Below are positions 53,480 to 62,686 of a DNA stretch of 64,000 bases, in pieces. Each line of letters starts with the position of its first letter. Position 1 is the stretch's first letter. Location: assembly GCA_023957015.1 (NCBI GenBank), contig JAMLHR010000013.1, positions 1-64,000 of the forward strand, written 5' to 3'. The position numbers and the translations under genes are program-made. The stretch comes from Thermomicrobiales bacterium (GTDB lineage Bacteria > Chloroflexota > Chloroflexia > Thermomicrobiales > UBA6265). The notes under the pieces were generated by a model. The model searched no databases and was not told the origin of the DNA. It saw only the letters and a program-made list of their open reading frames with translations.

Positions 53480-54600
53480 GGTTCAGAGACATATGACCCC
53501 TGAGGTGGGCAGCAAATGAGGTGGCCATTCCCGTACGATGAGTGTGTTGCATTCACGTATGAGAAAAGGACACCTCTATGCGCAAGTTTATCAGTTCACC
53601 CGGCTATCGAACCCACATGGCTGTGCCCAGGTGGATGCAGCGCGTGACAACGCACTCCCACCAACGCTTCTGATGAAGCCCGCATGGACTGCACTGGGTC
53701 GATTTCTCCCACCAGCAGGGTGACCATGGCCGCGGCCGCGGCCATGGTCAGCGAACGCACGATCAAGCGGTGGCGGCAGGCACTGAGGTTGCACGGACTC
53801 CAGGGACTGGAACCGAAATCTCGGCACCAAAGCGGCATCGTGGCCCGCAGTGGACACGACAGCTGATGTGGAAGCGGTTCTTGTTGCGCGGAACAGTGAA
53901 GAAGGGCGTGGCAAGAGCAAGATCATCATTCAGGATCTGGTAGGCAACCGGACGCATCCTGTCGGTCTCAACTGTTGGTCGTATTCTGGCCTACCTGAAA
54001 CACCGGAGACGCATCCGGGAACCCCACCGGATCGTGACACGCCAGGTCCGGAATCCGCGCCCGTACGGGATCCGTCGCCCGAAAGGCACACCACCGCCTA
54101 CCCAGCCCGGTGATCTGATCCAGATCGATACCGTGCATCTCCGTCCGCTCCGGGGGTGGAACTCCGCCAGTTCTCGGCCATCGATGTCGGTCACCCGCAT
54201 CTCAGTGACCGATGTCCGAACCACCGCCACTGCCCGGACGGCACGAGATCATCTCACCTTCCTGATCGGAGTTTGCCCTTCCCGGTACGGACGATTCAGG
54301 TCGATGGGGGATCCGGAGTTCATGGGCGAGTTTGAAGCGGCTGTCAGGCGCGTGGGATCGTCTTGCGTGCTCCCACCTCGCTCACCCAAGCTCAATGGTC
54401 GGGTTGAGCGCTTCAACCGGAACCACGCGAGAGGGAGTTCTGGGCGTGGTATGAGGGCACAACCGATCTCCCCACAGTTCGGAAGGCCCTCCATCGCTGG
54501 ACCAGCCGCTACAATGCCATCCCAGGGAAGCACGCATCGCTCGGCTATGTCACACCGCTCGATTCCCTGCTTTCCCTCCAGGGGTCATAAGTGCTGAACC
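53480..54600 (+). mobile_element. IS481-like element, about 1.1 kb, decayed
   Basis: The ends are imperfect inverted repeats of about 22 bases. The left is ggttcag, a 6-base mismatch region, then atgacccctg (53480-53502). The right is caggggtcat, 5 bases, then ctgaacc (54579-54600). They bracket a broken DDE transposase gene. Confidence 0.72.
53538..54590 (+). pseudogene. IS481/IS3-group transposase, several frameshifts
   Basis: Pieces of a rve-type integrase appear in order in different frames. An HTH piece (MVSERTIKRWRQALRLHGLQGLEPKS) is at about 53740-53825. A linker piece is around 53900. The catalytic core starts with GDLIQIDTVHLRPL near 54115 (first Asp), and SPKLNGRVERFNR with the catalytic Glu is near 54385. 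Frame changes prevent a continuous product. Confidence 0.75.
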
Positions 54601-54670
54601 TCTACAGTGTCTTGACACATCTCGCGGCGCTGTCCTATACTCGCTTCGCTGCCGGATGAGTTCGGTGCGC

Positions 54671-54745
54671 GCGGAAGTGGCTCAGTGGTAGAGCATCTCC
54701 TTGCCAAGGAGAAGGTCGCGGGTTCGAATCCCGTCTTCCGCTCCA
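54671..54745 (+). tRNA. tRNA-Gly (anticodon GCC)
   Basis: Acceptor gcggaag/cttccgc, anticodon stem tctcc/ggaga with loop ttgccaa giving GCC, T arm cgggt-tcgaat form, and an encoded CCA at 54743-54745. It lies 71 bases after the IS481-like element. Confidence 0.95.
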
Positions 54746-54759
54746 CGATTCTCGTGACG

Positions 54760-54798
54760 ACGGGTCAGACAATGATGTCTGGCCCGTTTTGTTTTTGG
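54760..54798 (+). terminator. Intrinsic terminator after tRNA-Gly
   Basis: acgggtcagac pairs with gtctggcccgt (T-G in the middle) around aatgat, followed by tttgttttt. A clear rho-independent terminator. Confidence 0.85.
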
Positions 54799-54837
54799 TG
54801 GAGTCTGTTCGCGGAAACGCGTACACTCAGTGGCACT

Positions 54838-54921
54838 GCGGGCGTGGCGGAATGGCAGACGCTGCGGACTTAAACTCCGTTGGGGCAACCCGTGCGGGTT
54901 CGACTCCCGCCGCCCGCACCA
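54838..54921 (+). tRNA. tRNA-Leu (anticodon TAA)
   Basis: Acceptor gcgggcg/cgcccgc, anticodon loop cttaaac giving TAA, a long variable arm (tggggcaacccgt) as expected for Leu, T arm gcggg/cccgc, discriminator A and encoded CCA. It borders a block of foreign-looking genes. Confidence 0.95.
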
Positions 54922-55160
54922 AAGGGAGGACTAACGAGCCTTACTCGAACTCAATCCCTGGAAGTGTCTAGCGAATCAGGGCCATCGAGCAAATGCTCGG
55001 TGGCTCCTCTTGTCTCAATGTCCTTCCCGGTGGTCCCGAGAAGTTTGGGCACTCAGGAAGTGTGGACACTGGTGGGAGTGGACCCACTGGGTAAGTGCCT
55101 GTCTTCAAGCGGCGTGGTGCGTTCGATGTCGATGGGTCCCTGGCGGTGACGGACATGGGC

Positions 55161-56078
55161 TCAGCCCAGGATCTCGCTGATGCCCTCTTGGTAGGAGGTG
55201 ACGGCGAAATCGGGAAACCGCGTCGTGAACTTGGAGGCGTCGAAGATATTATCGCCGCGGTAGCGCGGCAGCAATTCCTGCACTTCTCCAAGCTGGCCGA
55301 TGAAGCGACCGCCAAGCCTGAACGTGAGAAGTGGCAGCACGGTGTACCGGATCCGGCGACCGGTACTCGCTTCGGCCACGCCGATCATCTCGGCGTAGGT
55401 GAGGCGGTGCGGATCGATCGGCAGGTGCCAGGTTTGGCCGTAGGCGTCAGGCGTGTTGCCGATCAGGGCCATGGCCCGGCTGGCATCCGGCGTCCAGATG
55501 AGGGACCTGAGTGTCTTCGCGCTGACGGGAACGAAAGGTCGCTTGCCCGCCTTGATCCGGTCGAAGACGAGCGAACTGGTCAGGCTCTTGGTCTTGCCCG
55601 GCCCGTAGAACTCCGGCGCCCGGCAAATGACGGCATCGATCGATCCCGCGTTCATGGCCTCCAGCAGCATCGTCGCGATCTTGGCCCGCACCCGGCCCTT
55701 GCGGCCGTTCGGTTCGAAGCTGATCGACTCGGTTTGCGGAACGGGGGTCCCTGGATACATGTAGGTGTTGTCGAAGAACACGAGCCTGGTACCGTACCTC
55801 GCGCAGGCGTCGATGGTGTTGCGCATCATGACGGGAAACTGCCGTTCCCATAGCTGCGAATCCATCGGCAAGCCCACGGTGAGGTAAGCGATCTCGCTGT
55901 CCTCGACGGCCCGAGCCGTGGCCTCGGCATCCGTCAGGTCGGCGCGAACGAGCTGATCTGTGTCGTGGACTTTCGTCGGGTTCCGGCTGACCAGCCGGAT
56001 GTCGTGCGTGAAGCTGCGGTACAACTCGCGGGTGAGTTCTTCGGCGATCTGCCCGTTGGCGCCCAAAATGGTTTGCAT
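55161..56078 (-). CDS. NAD(P)-dependent epimerase/dehydratase-like protein
   Basis: A Rossmann-fold protein of about 305 residues in the extended/atypical SDR group. The N-terminal TILGANGQIAEELTREL is the nucleotide-binding Gly motif. FDNTYMYPGTPVPQTESISFEPNGRKGRVRAKIATMLLEA holds the active-site Tyr region, but the YxxxK motif is altered (RKGRVRAK). CRAPEFYGPG and LIWTPDASRAMALIG are typical of epimerases. Substrate unknown. ATG 56078 fits the fold start; ATGs at 56087 and 56090 are close alternatives behind gaagga. GC content seems higher than in core genes. Confidence 0.78.
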   Translation of the reverse strand: MQTILGANGQIAEELTRELYRSFTHDIRLVSRNPTKVHDTDQLVRADLTDAEATARAVEDSEIAYLTVGLPMDSQLWERQFPVMMRNTIDACARYGTRLVFFDNTYMYPGTPVPQTESISFEPNGRKGRVRAKIATMLLEAMNAGSIDAVICRAPEFYGPGKTKSLTSSLVFDRIKAGKRPFVPVSAKTLRSLIWTPDASRAMALIGNTPDAYGQTWHLPIDPHRLTYAEMIGVAEASTGRRIRYTVLPLLTFRLGGRFIGQLGEVQELLPRYRGDNIFDASKFTTRFPDFAVTSYQEGISEILG

Positions 56079-56177
56079 CGGCTGCATCATTCCTTCACGT
56101 TCGCGTGATGACTGGAAGCGGGTTCCGTGCGAGCATACGTTTGCCCGCGCCGGGATCCACGGCTGCATACACTGAAC

Positions 56178-56506
56178 CTACGCCTTCGCACCCGAGAGGT
56201 CGCTGATGATCCGGCGCGCCAGTGCGGCCGACGAGCCGGGATTCTGACCGGTGTAGAGATTACGGTCCACCACGACGTTGGACTTCAGCGGCAGTCCGGC
56301 TGTGTAGTTCGCGCCACTTTCCTTGAGCCGGTCTTCGAGTAGCCATTTCGCCTTCCAGGCGAACGGATTGAGCCGCTCCTCGATGTTGGACAACCCGGTC
56401 ATGGTGTAACCAGCGAACGGCCAACTGCCGTCGGGGTTCTTCGCCGCCAGCGCCGCCGCCGGCGCGTGGCACAACAGGGCCAACGGCTGGCCTCTGGCCA
56501 GCCGTT
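56178..56506 (-). pseudogene. DJ-1/PfpI family protein, C-terminal half (split by IS)
   Basis: This half encodes RLARGQPLALLCHAPAAALAAKNPDG and the rest of a DJ-1/PfpI (Hsp31-like) protein to the C-terminus, including the nucleophile Cys in LLCHAPAA and a typical RNLYTGQNPGSS segment. The N-terminal half is 1.6 kb away at 58097-58503. Removing the IS and one copy of the flanking repeat would give an intact 236-codon frame. Family members are glyoxalases, chaperones or amidases. Confidence 0.88.
56482..56506. repeat. 25-bp palindromic direct repeat, left copy (IS target duplication)
   Basis: aacggctggcc-tct-ggccagccgtt, identical to 58097-58121 on the other side of the IS. It encodes RLARGQP in the DJ-1 frame, so it is host sequence duplicated on insertion. 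Confidence 0.85.
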
Positions 56507-58096
56507 CTTAACTTTGGCAGTTTTCGGCACAGGGGATTGTCAAGAAGTCACAGACTCCGTAGGCTAAGGGCCTCTTCATGATCCATGGCCAAGGAGTCTG
56601 TGATGCCCGATCCTACCACGTTCTCGACCCAGTTTGTTACTACCTGTGCCACCATGCTCCGTCACGCTACCCACCAACGCAGGACTGCGCTGCGCCTCCT
56701 GGTGCTGACCGTTGGTCTGGTTCTGGTGACCGGCCGGAGCATGGTCTGCACTCCTCGTCATGGGCATGGCATCGCGTGACTGGACCGCGACCTACCGGGT
56801 GTTCTCCGCCCCACGGGTTGCGATCAGCGCGTTGCAGCGTCAGGTTATCGCCCACTGGCTGCGGCTGTATGCACGTCATGATCCGGTGGTGGTGGTGGTC
56901 GATGGCACTCAGCTCCCACGGACCGGGCGGAAGATGCCGGGATCGGGGTGGGGACGATCCCCGCGGACACCACCCTGGAAGCCTGGCATCCATCATGCCC
57001 AGCGCTGGGAAGGGACGAGCGGGTTGACACCACCCACCGCGGAAGGAGACAGTCGTGCCATCCCGCTGGTGTTTGCACCAGCTCCATCACCGACCTCGCG
57101 GCCATGGGCAGATCATCCTCCTCAGACGGAATGGCAGGCCGCGCTGGAGGGTGTCTGGATCATCCGGGAGGCGATGGACGCGCTGGGTGAACAGGATCGT
57201 CCCCTCGTGGTGACGGGGGATGGTGCCTATAGTGGTGCGGGAACCTGGAATGCCTTGCCACCGGCCACGACCGGGATTGCGCGCTGTGCGAAGAATCGGG
57301 CGCTGTACCATCTCCCGGATCCGAACGAACCACCCCGACGTGGACGGAAGCGGCTCTATGGAGACCGCGGTCTCACACCGCAAGCGCAGGGACAGGAGCA
57401 TTCCGGGTGGCAGACATGTGTCATTCGGGTGCGGGGCAAAGACCGTCATCTACGGATCCAGGTGACCGGTCCCTGGGTGATCAAGAAGGCAGCCGACCAT
57501 CCCCTGATGCTCATCACGATTGCCGGGATTGGACGTGGGCGTGGATCGTCACGACGATCACGTGACATGATGCACTTCCTGGTCAATGCCCGCCAAACTT
57601 CACACGGATGGGAGCTGCCCTATCCGGTGGAACAGCTGGCGCTCTGGGTGTGGCAACGGTGGGAAGTGGAGGTAATGCATCGGGAACTGAAGAGTGGCTG
57701 GGGACTGGGTGACCAGCAACAGTGGTCGGCCCGAGGTGCAGTGACCGTGACGCAGTGGGTGGTCTGGGTGTACGCGGTCCTCATCCTGACGGGAGTCAGG
57801 TGTCCGCCGTCCATTCGGCATTCCCGGCGCTGGTACCGCCAGCGTCGCTGGACCCCGCGTGACCTGACGATGCAACTCCGGGAAGAGCTGATGACCGCAC
57901 CACCCCGGCAGGTAACACCCCATTGTGCGTGGTTCCGGACCAACCCCACGGAAAATACCGCCTTGAAGGTGCTGTTGGCGGTCGCGGATGCCATCTAACG
58001 CCAACGATACGCCTCAGACTCGCACAATCCAGACATGTCCCACGATGACGACGGCTCTCACCAGAACCCTCGCCTCCTCAGAGTGCCAAACTTAAG
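56507..58096 (+). mobile_element. IS4-superfamily-like insertion sequence, 1590 bp, inside a DJ-1 gene
   Basis: The terminal inverted repeats are cttaactttggca at 56507-56519 and tgccaaacttaag at 58084-58096 (12 of 13 match). One transposase in two frames fills the interior. A 25-bp direct repeat flanks the element, long for most families; long target duplications are known for IS1634-type relatives. Confidence 0.87.
56585..57998 (+). pseudogene. DDE transposase (IS4/IS701-like) with a frameshift near 56740
   Basis: The N-terminal frame from 56585 (ATG 56603 also possible) reads FVTTCATMLRHATHQRR and LTVGLVLVTGRS, then stops at 56779. The second frame from about 56742 continues WSALLVMGMASRDWTATYRVF and runs to 57998. 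DDE residues are in VVVVDGTQLPRTG (first Asp), VVTGDGAYSG (second Asp) and RWEVEVMHRELKSGWGLGDQQ (Glu). A +1 shift of one base joins the parts. It could be a mutation, an assembly indel or programmed frameshifting. The region around 56735-56745 (ccggagcatggtct) has no obvious slippery heptamer. Confidence 0.78.
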
Positions 58097-58121
58097 AACG
58101 GCTGGCCTCTGGCCAGCCGTT
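58097..58121. repeat. 25-bp palindromic direct repeat, right copy
   Basis: Identical to 56482-56506 and directly adjoining the right inverted repeat of the IS. Confidence 0.85.
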
Positions 58122-58503
58122 TTGTCAGCACGGCACCCGAGGTTTCGTCTACGGCAAGGTCTTCCATCGGTCCATGACCGCCCGAGTAGAACACCACGTC
58201 GAAGTCGTCGGGGTCCCTCTCGGAGAAGTTGGCTGGCTTCGCCAGCACCGGCGCCAGCCGGTCGAGTTCGGTGCGGAGCTCCTTGGCGCGCGGCGGGAGG
58301 ACACCACCCCTGATGCCGAGGCTCAGGTGGTCGACCACCGGCTGCTCACCGCCCGGCGTCGCAAGCGTGACCTCCCAGCCAGCCTCGGTGAACCTGGTGT
58401 AGGGAACCACAAACTCTTCAGCCCAGAACCCGGTCGGGTGCTCCGTACCGTCCTTGAGCGTCCAGACACGGGCAGCTGAGAGAACCTGCAAAACTCTGGT
58501 CAT
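58097..58503 (-). pseudogene. DJ-1/PfpI family protein, N-terminal half (split by IS)
   Basis: Starts MTRVLQVLSAARVWTLKDG at 58503 behind gaggag and reads 135 residues of a DJ-1/PfpI protein: PTGFWAEEFVVPYTRFTEAGWEV, TPGG, and VVFYSGGHGPMEDLAVD with the Glu/His region of the active site. The frame then runs into the IS and stops at 58078. It pairs with the half at 56178-56506. Gene order with the hydrolase and TetR genes suggests a former electrophile-response operon. Confidence 0.88.
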
Positions 58504-58540
58504 CGAAAACTCCTCACTCGGTGTGGCTCCAGTCGCCGCG

Positions 58541-59413
58541 TCAGCTTCCGTGGAGCGCCGTGCGGAGCGCGTCGACGGCGAGTTTGCGGGCGATATTCGC
58601 GGCGCGCGTCTCGCGCAGGCTGTCCAGCAGCAGGAAGTCATGGACCATGCCCGCTACCCGCACGGACGTGACGTCCACACCGGCCTCGCGAAGCTTGTTG
58701 GCGTATTTCTCGGCGCGCTGGGCGGAGTCGGTAGTGTACTGGTCCCAGAACCACTGCATCCCCTCGCGGGTGAGATAGTAGCCCTCAGCGAACTGCAGGC
58801 AAGAGGGGGTGTCGAAATTGGCGTTGGTCACGGGGTAGAGCAGCACCTGGGCGGCCAAGTCGATGCCGCCACGCTCCTTGTTCATCAGCGCGAACACCGT
58901 CGACATGCAGCCGCCGACCGACTCGCCGGTCACCGCAACCCGCGAGGTGTCGAGATCGTGCTCCGCCCCGTGCTTGAGCAGCCACTGCCCTACCGCGTAG
59001 TTCTGCTCCACCTGGGTGGGATACTTCGCCTCTGGCGCCCGGTCGTACACCGGAAACACGCCCGCCGCGTTCGCGCCGACGACCAACTCCCGGAAGAGCC
59101 GGTCGTGCGTCTCTTCGTCACCGAAGACCCAGCCCGCCCCGTGGATGTAGAACACCACTGGCAGCGGCCCGCTTGCTCTCTTGGGCCGGATGAGGCGAGT
59201 GCGCACCGTACCCCACTGGCCGGTGTCCACCTCGACCCATTCCTCGTCAACCCCGGGGCGCGGCACGCCTTCGCCGCTCTGCAGGTCGAGCAGAATCTCG
59301 CGGCCCTGCTCCGGGGGGGCTTCGTAAATGCGCGGATGCGGATCGGTGGCCTCGGTCAGGTCTTTCGCGGCGGGTTCGAGGTATGGGGTGATTGGTGGCG
59401 GAATCTCGGTCAT
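58541..59413 (-). CDS. Alpha/beta hydrolase (HSL/esterase family) with internal deletion of the acid-residue segment
   Basis: A 290-residue hormone-sensitive-lipase-type esterase. The oxyanion HGAGW is at residues 91-95, nucleophile S165 in GESVGG and the catalytic H258 in GMVHDF. Between WFWDQYTTDSAQRAE and KYANKLREAG about 30 residues present in relatives are missing. In this family that stretch carries the catalytic Asp (typically EADVLRDEGE). The frame is kept. The product is probably inactive unless another acid substitutes. It lies 37 bases upstream of the DJ-1 gene on the same strand. Confidence 0.8.
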   Translation of the reverse strand: MTEIPPPITPYLEPAAKDLTEATDPHPRIYEAPPEQGREILLDLQSGEGVPRPGVDEEWVEVDTGQWGTVRTRLIRPKRASGPLPVVFYIHGAGWVFGDEETHDRLFRELVVGANAAGVFPVYDRAPEAKYPTQVEQNYAVGQWLLKHGAEHDLDTSRVAVTGESVGGCMSTVFALMNKERGGIDLAAQVLLYPVTNANFDTPSCLQFAEGYYLTREGMQWFWDQYTTDSAQRAEKYANKLREAGVDVTSVRVAGMVHDFLLLDSLRETRAANIARKLAVDALRTALHGS

Positions 59414-59601
59414 GGTCGCTCCCTGTCACGAATATCTGAACGGACAGACGCCCCTATCACAGCGAGCGGTAGCCTCCCAGGCAGACCGGCATCCGGGCCA
59501 TCATCGACCACGCACGCCGCTGTGTGCAGTGTTCACATTATACTAGGGGACGATGTAAGCACCGTCAACACTCAAGGGGAGGAATTGCTGGAGCCACTGG
59601 C

Positions 59602-60219
59602 TCAACCGGACCGGGGTCGGGCCGAGAAGATCGCCGCGAACGAGGCGCGTACCCGATCCGCGACCTGTTCCGGTGGCCCCGCCGGAAGTTTTCCGTCGAG
59701 TTGGAGACAGGCCAACCCATGCACCAACCCCCATCCGGCGGTGGCCAGCGCGGGCGTATTTGCGTCGGGGAAAACGTCTATCACCGCTGCGGCGAGCAAC
59801 TCGTGGATCTCGGCGACGGCCTGGACCCGATCGTCATTCGCGTCGTCACATTCACTGCCGAACATCAGCTTGAACAGGGATGGTCGCCGGAGCGCGAAAT
59901 CGACATAGGCCACACCGAACTCGGCGAGGTCGGAAACCGATGTCGGCATGGCGCGATCCTGCAGCAGGTCCGCCTTCAGGTCACGAAATCCTTCCGCGGC
60001 CAATGCGGACTCGAGAGCGGCACGGTCGGCGAAATGACGGTACGGCGCGGTCGGCGACACCCCCGCCCGCCGGGCGACCGCCCGCAACGAGAACGACTCA
60101 CCCTGTTCGAGCATCAGCATCGCCGTCGCCAAGAGCGTCGCCCGCAAGTCGCCGTGGTGATACCTGCCCCTGACCGAAATTGCCACCGCTTCCATCGCCT
60201 CCTGCCCTGCAGCTACCAT
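59602..60219 (-). CDS. TetR/AcrR-family transcriptional regulator
   Basis: A 205-residue repressor. The N-terminal TetR HTH, YHHGDLRATLLATAMLMLEQGESFSLRAVARRAGVSPTAPYRHFADRAAL, is canonical. The C-terminal ligand domain has FALRRPSLFKLMFG and a WHG-type motif (ATAGWGLVHGLACLQLDGKL). It reads in the same direction as the hydrolase and DJ-1 genes, 188 bases upstream of the hydrolase start, so it may repress that operon. Codon use and GC appear more actinobacterial than core genes. Confidence 0.88.
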   Translation of the reverse strand: MVAAGQEAMEAVAISVRGRYHHGDLRATLLATAMLMLEQGESFSLRAVARRAGVSPTAPYRHFADRAALESALAAEGFRDLKADLLQDRAMPTSVSDLAEFGVAYVDFALRRPSLFKLMFGSECDDANDDRVQAVAEIHELLAAAVIDVFPDANTPALATAGWGLVHGLACLQLDGKLPAGPPEQVADRVRASFAAIFSARPRSG

Positions 60220-60387
60220 CCTAAACGTAGCGCATGGGAGTCAGGAGCGGGAGCGTCGATGTCTATTCGGCGGTTCAGCACCACACCGTTTGGCACAAGA
60301 AGGAAGGAGCAAACCGCAACCGTTGGTACACCAGCCACTTCACTGTGCTGACCATGTGATAGAGCCACAACGAAGATCATTTGCCTT

Positions 60388-60909
60388 TCATACCCGTTTC
60401 CCGTGACCGCCTGATCTGAGCGCAACCCCGTGCCTCCGGAGCGCCGTTCGGATCGTGTCACGCGAGTAGCCAGTCTCTGACGCAATCTTCGTGATCGTCC
60501 AGCCGCGTTCATGCAGGCGCATGGCCCTCTCTACGTCTTTCGGGGTGATAGCGTGGCCACGCAGTGACACACCCTTAGCGCGCAGTAGGTCACGGAGCCC
60601 ACTTGCCGAGATACCATACTCCCGACTCAGTGCTGGCGTCTCTTCTCCAGCCATGTAGCGAGCGACGAGGGTTTCGATCACCTCGGGAGACAGACGTCGT
60701 CGGATGCGGCGATGCGGAGCCGATTGCTTCTCTTGGCACGTCGCCTCGGATTGCATATTACGCGACAATTGGGCGAGTCTTGCAACCTCGTCGGGAGACG
60801 GCGATTGCGATATGTTCGACTGTCCGTCTACAGTGCGCACCTCTCTCGATTCAACACGCCATAACCGCATAGGTGATGATGAGACCGCGGAGATGCGGGA
60901 GGTTGGCAC
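60388..60909 (-). CDS. Two-HTH DNA-binding protein (paralogue of 10800-11252)
   Basis: A protein of up to 173 residues with the same layout as the one at 10800-11252. The first HTH is RRRLSPEVIETLVARYMAG with LSREYGISASGLRDLL. The second is ITPKDVERAMRLHERG with IASETGYSRDTIRTALRRHGV. The start is uncertain: the frame opens at 60909, with ATG 60870 and GTG about 60831 also possible; homology to the paralogue begins near the last. No recombinase catalytic domain is present. It lies at the right edge of the accessory region, 101 bases from ribonuclease J. Confidence 0.6.
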   Translation of the reverse strand: MPTSRISAVSSSPMRLWRVESREVRTVDGQSNISQSPSPDEVARLAQLSRNMQSEATCQEKQSAPHRRIRRRLSPEVIETLVARYMAGEETPALSREYGISASGLRDLLRAKGVSLRGHAITPKDVERAMRLHERGWTITKIASETGYSRDTIRTALRRHGVALRSGGHGKRV

Positions 60910-61010
60910 GCCGACCGTCTTGGGCGGGGATCGATCGTGATCGAATCCGCTCCCTAGGTGAAATCCGTCCGATACTTTCCCCTCGTTCCGTTCGGGATCC
61001 GAAGGACAGC

Positions 61011-62666
61011 CTACATCTCCAGAATCAGCGGCAGGATCACTGGACGCCGTTTGGTGCGGCTGAAAACGTACTTCTGGGCGCTCTCTCGGATCGCCTGGTG
61101 AAGTCCCTGCGAGTCGCCGAGGAGCAGCGCTTTCTCCAATCCCTCAGCCACCGCATCATCAATCCCCTGCTCCAGTTCGGGATCAGAGGTAATGACGCTA
61201 AAACCGCGTGTACTCACCTTTGGTCCGGAGACGATGGTACCCTCCTGCATGTCGATCGCGACGGCGACAGAAATGAGTCCGTCGTTCGCCATCGCGGCGC
61301 GATCCCGTAACGCCGGATCGTGGGCAAGGCCGACGCTCTGTCCCTCGACCACGATCGTGCCAACATCGATCTGATCGGCAACAAAGGCACCGTGCTCGTC
61401 CAGTCGCACCACGTCACCAATGGAGACGCGGTGAATCCGGTCGCGAGGAATACCCTCTTCAACTGCGAGATCGGCATAGAGCGCGAGGTGGCGCGGTTCG
61501 CCATGGGTTGGGATGACGTGCTGTGGCCGCACCAACTGAATCATCTCCCGCAACTCGTCCCGATACGCATGACCGGAGACATGAACGCGAGCCAAACCCG
61601 GGTAAACAACCTCGGCACCGGCCTCAAACAGCAGGTCAATGACCCGATAGACGGCGGTTTCATTTCCGGGAATCGGCGAGGCTGAGATGACGACGGTATC
61701 ACCCTCCTTGACCGTGAGTCGTGGATGCTCGCGATTGGCGATGCGGCTGAGTACCGCCATCGGCTCACCCTGGCTACCCGTGACCAGATAGACCAGTCGG
61801 TTGTCAGGCACACCATCGGCGCGTTTGGCCGTGAGCAACACCTCTTTGGGATCGTTCAGATACTTCAGTTCCCGCGCGACCTTGACGTAGTTCTCCAGGC
61901 TGCGCCCCATCGGGACCACACGTTTGCCCGTGCGTGCCGCCTGATCGATCACCTGCTGAAAACGCGAGATCATGGAGGCGAACGTCGCCAGGAGGATTCG
62001 GCCAGGCGCGATATCAAAGATCTCGGTGAGGGTGTCATTCACCTCAGTCTCGCTGGGTGTATGACCACTCCGCTCAGCATTCGTCGTATCCGAGATGAGC
62101 ATACGTACACCGGAGTCGCCGTAGCGACGGATGGTGTCCTTGTCGGTCACTTTGCCATCGTCCGGCGTCGGATCGAACTTGAAATCGCCGGTGACGATGA
62201 TCACACCCTGCGGCGTGGTGATGGCGAAGCCACACGCATCCGGAATGCTGTGAGTGACGCGAAACGGCTCCAACGAGAAATCGCCAGCGGTCAGTGTGGG
62301 ATGCTCATCGGGATCGAAGATATGCAACTCGATCTTGTCCGCCAGCTTCCGCTCTTGCATTTTGCTCTTGATCAAGCCTGCCGTCAGTGCGGTCGCATAG
62401 ATCGGAGCACCCACCTCTTCCCACAACCACGGCAGCGCACCAATGTGATCCTCGTGACCGTGGGTGATGAAGATGCCGCGGACTTTCTCACTGCGACCCT
62501 TGAGGTAGCCGACATCCGGCAGGAGCAGATCAACCCCAAGTTGCTCGGCATCAGGGAAACCGAGCCCATAATCGACGATGATGATGTCCTGCTCCGTCTC
62601 GAAGAGCATGAGATTCTTGCCGATCTCGCCAACTCCACCGAGAAAAATGATGCGGACATCGGTCAT
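61011..62666 (-). CDS. rnj: Ribonuclease J
   Basis: A beta-lactamase/beta-CASP ribonuclease with endo- and 5'-exonuclease activity in mRNA decay and rRNA processing. In 551 residues: metal site FITHGHEDHIGALPW near 68-75, VTGDFKFD, the beta-CASP domain with VSGHAYRDELREMIQLVRPQHVIPTHGEPRHL, and a C-terminal dimerisation domain (KYVFSRTKRRPVILPLILEM). The length fits the RNase J family. Confidence 0.93.
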   Translation of the reverse strand: MTDVRIIFLGGVGEIGKNLMLFETEQDIIIVDYGLGFPDAEQLGVDLLLPDVGYLKGRSEKVRGIFITHGHEDHIGALPWLWEEVGAPIYATALTAGLIKSKMQERKLADKIELHIFDPDEHPTLTAGDFSLEPFRVTHSIPDACGFAITTPQGVIIVTGDFKFDPTPDDGKVTDKDTIRRYGDSGVRMLISDTTNAERSGHTPSETEVNDTLTEIFDIAPGRILLATFASMISRFQQVIDQAARTGKRVVPMGRSLENYVKVARELKYLNDPKEVLLTAKRADGVPDNRLVYLVTGSQGEPMAVLSRIANREHPRLTVKEGDTVVISASPIPGNETAVYRVIDLLFEAGAEVVYPGLARVHVSGHAYRDELREMIQLVRPQHVIPTHGEPRHLALYADLAVEEGIPRDRIHRVSIGDVVRLDEHGAFVADQIDVGTIVVEGQSVGLAHDPALRDRAAMANDGLISVAVAIDMQEGTIVSGPKVSTRGFSVITSDPELEQGIDDAVAEGLEKALLLGDSQGLHQAIRESAQKYVFSRTKRRPVILPLILEM

Positions 62667-62686
62667 ATTGGGTGCGCTCCTGATTT

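Noticed and set aside
58454-59908. A 484-codon plus-strand frame opposite the hydrolase and TetR genes
   Set aside because: It spans two real minus-strand genes and their intergenic region; high GC creates long antisense frames.
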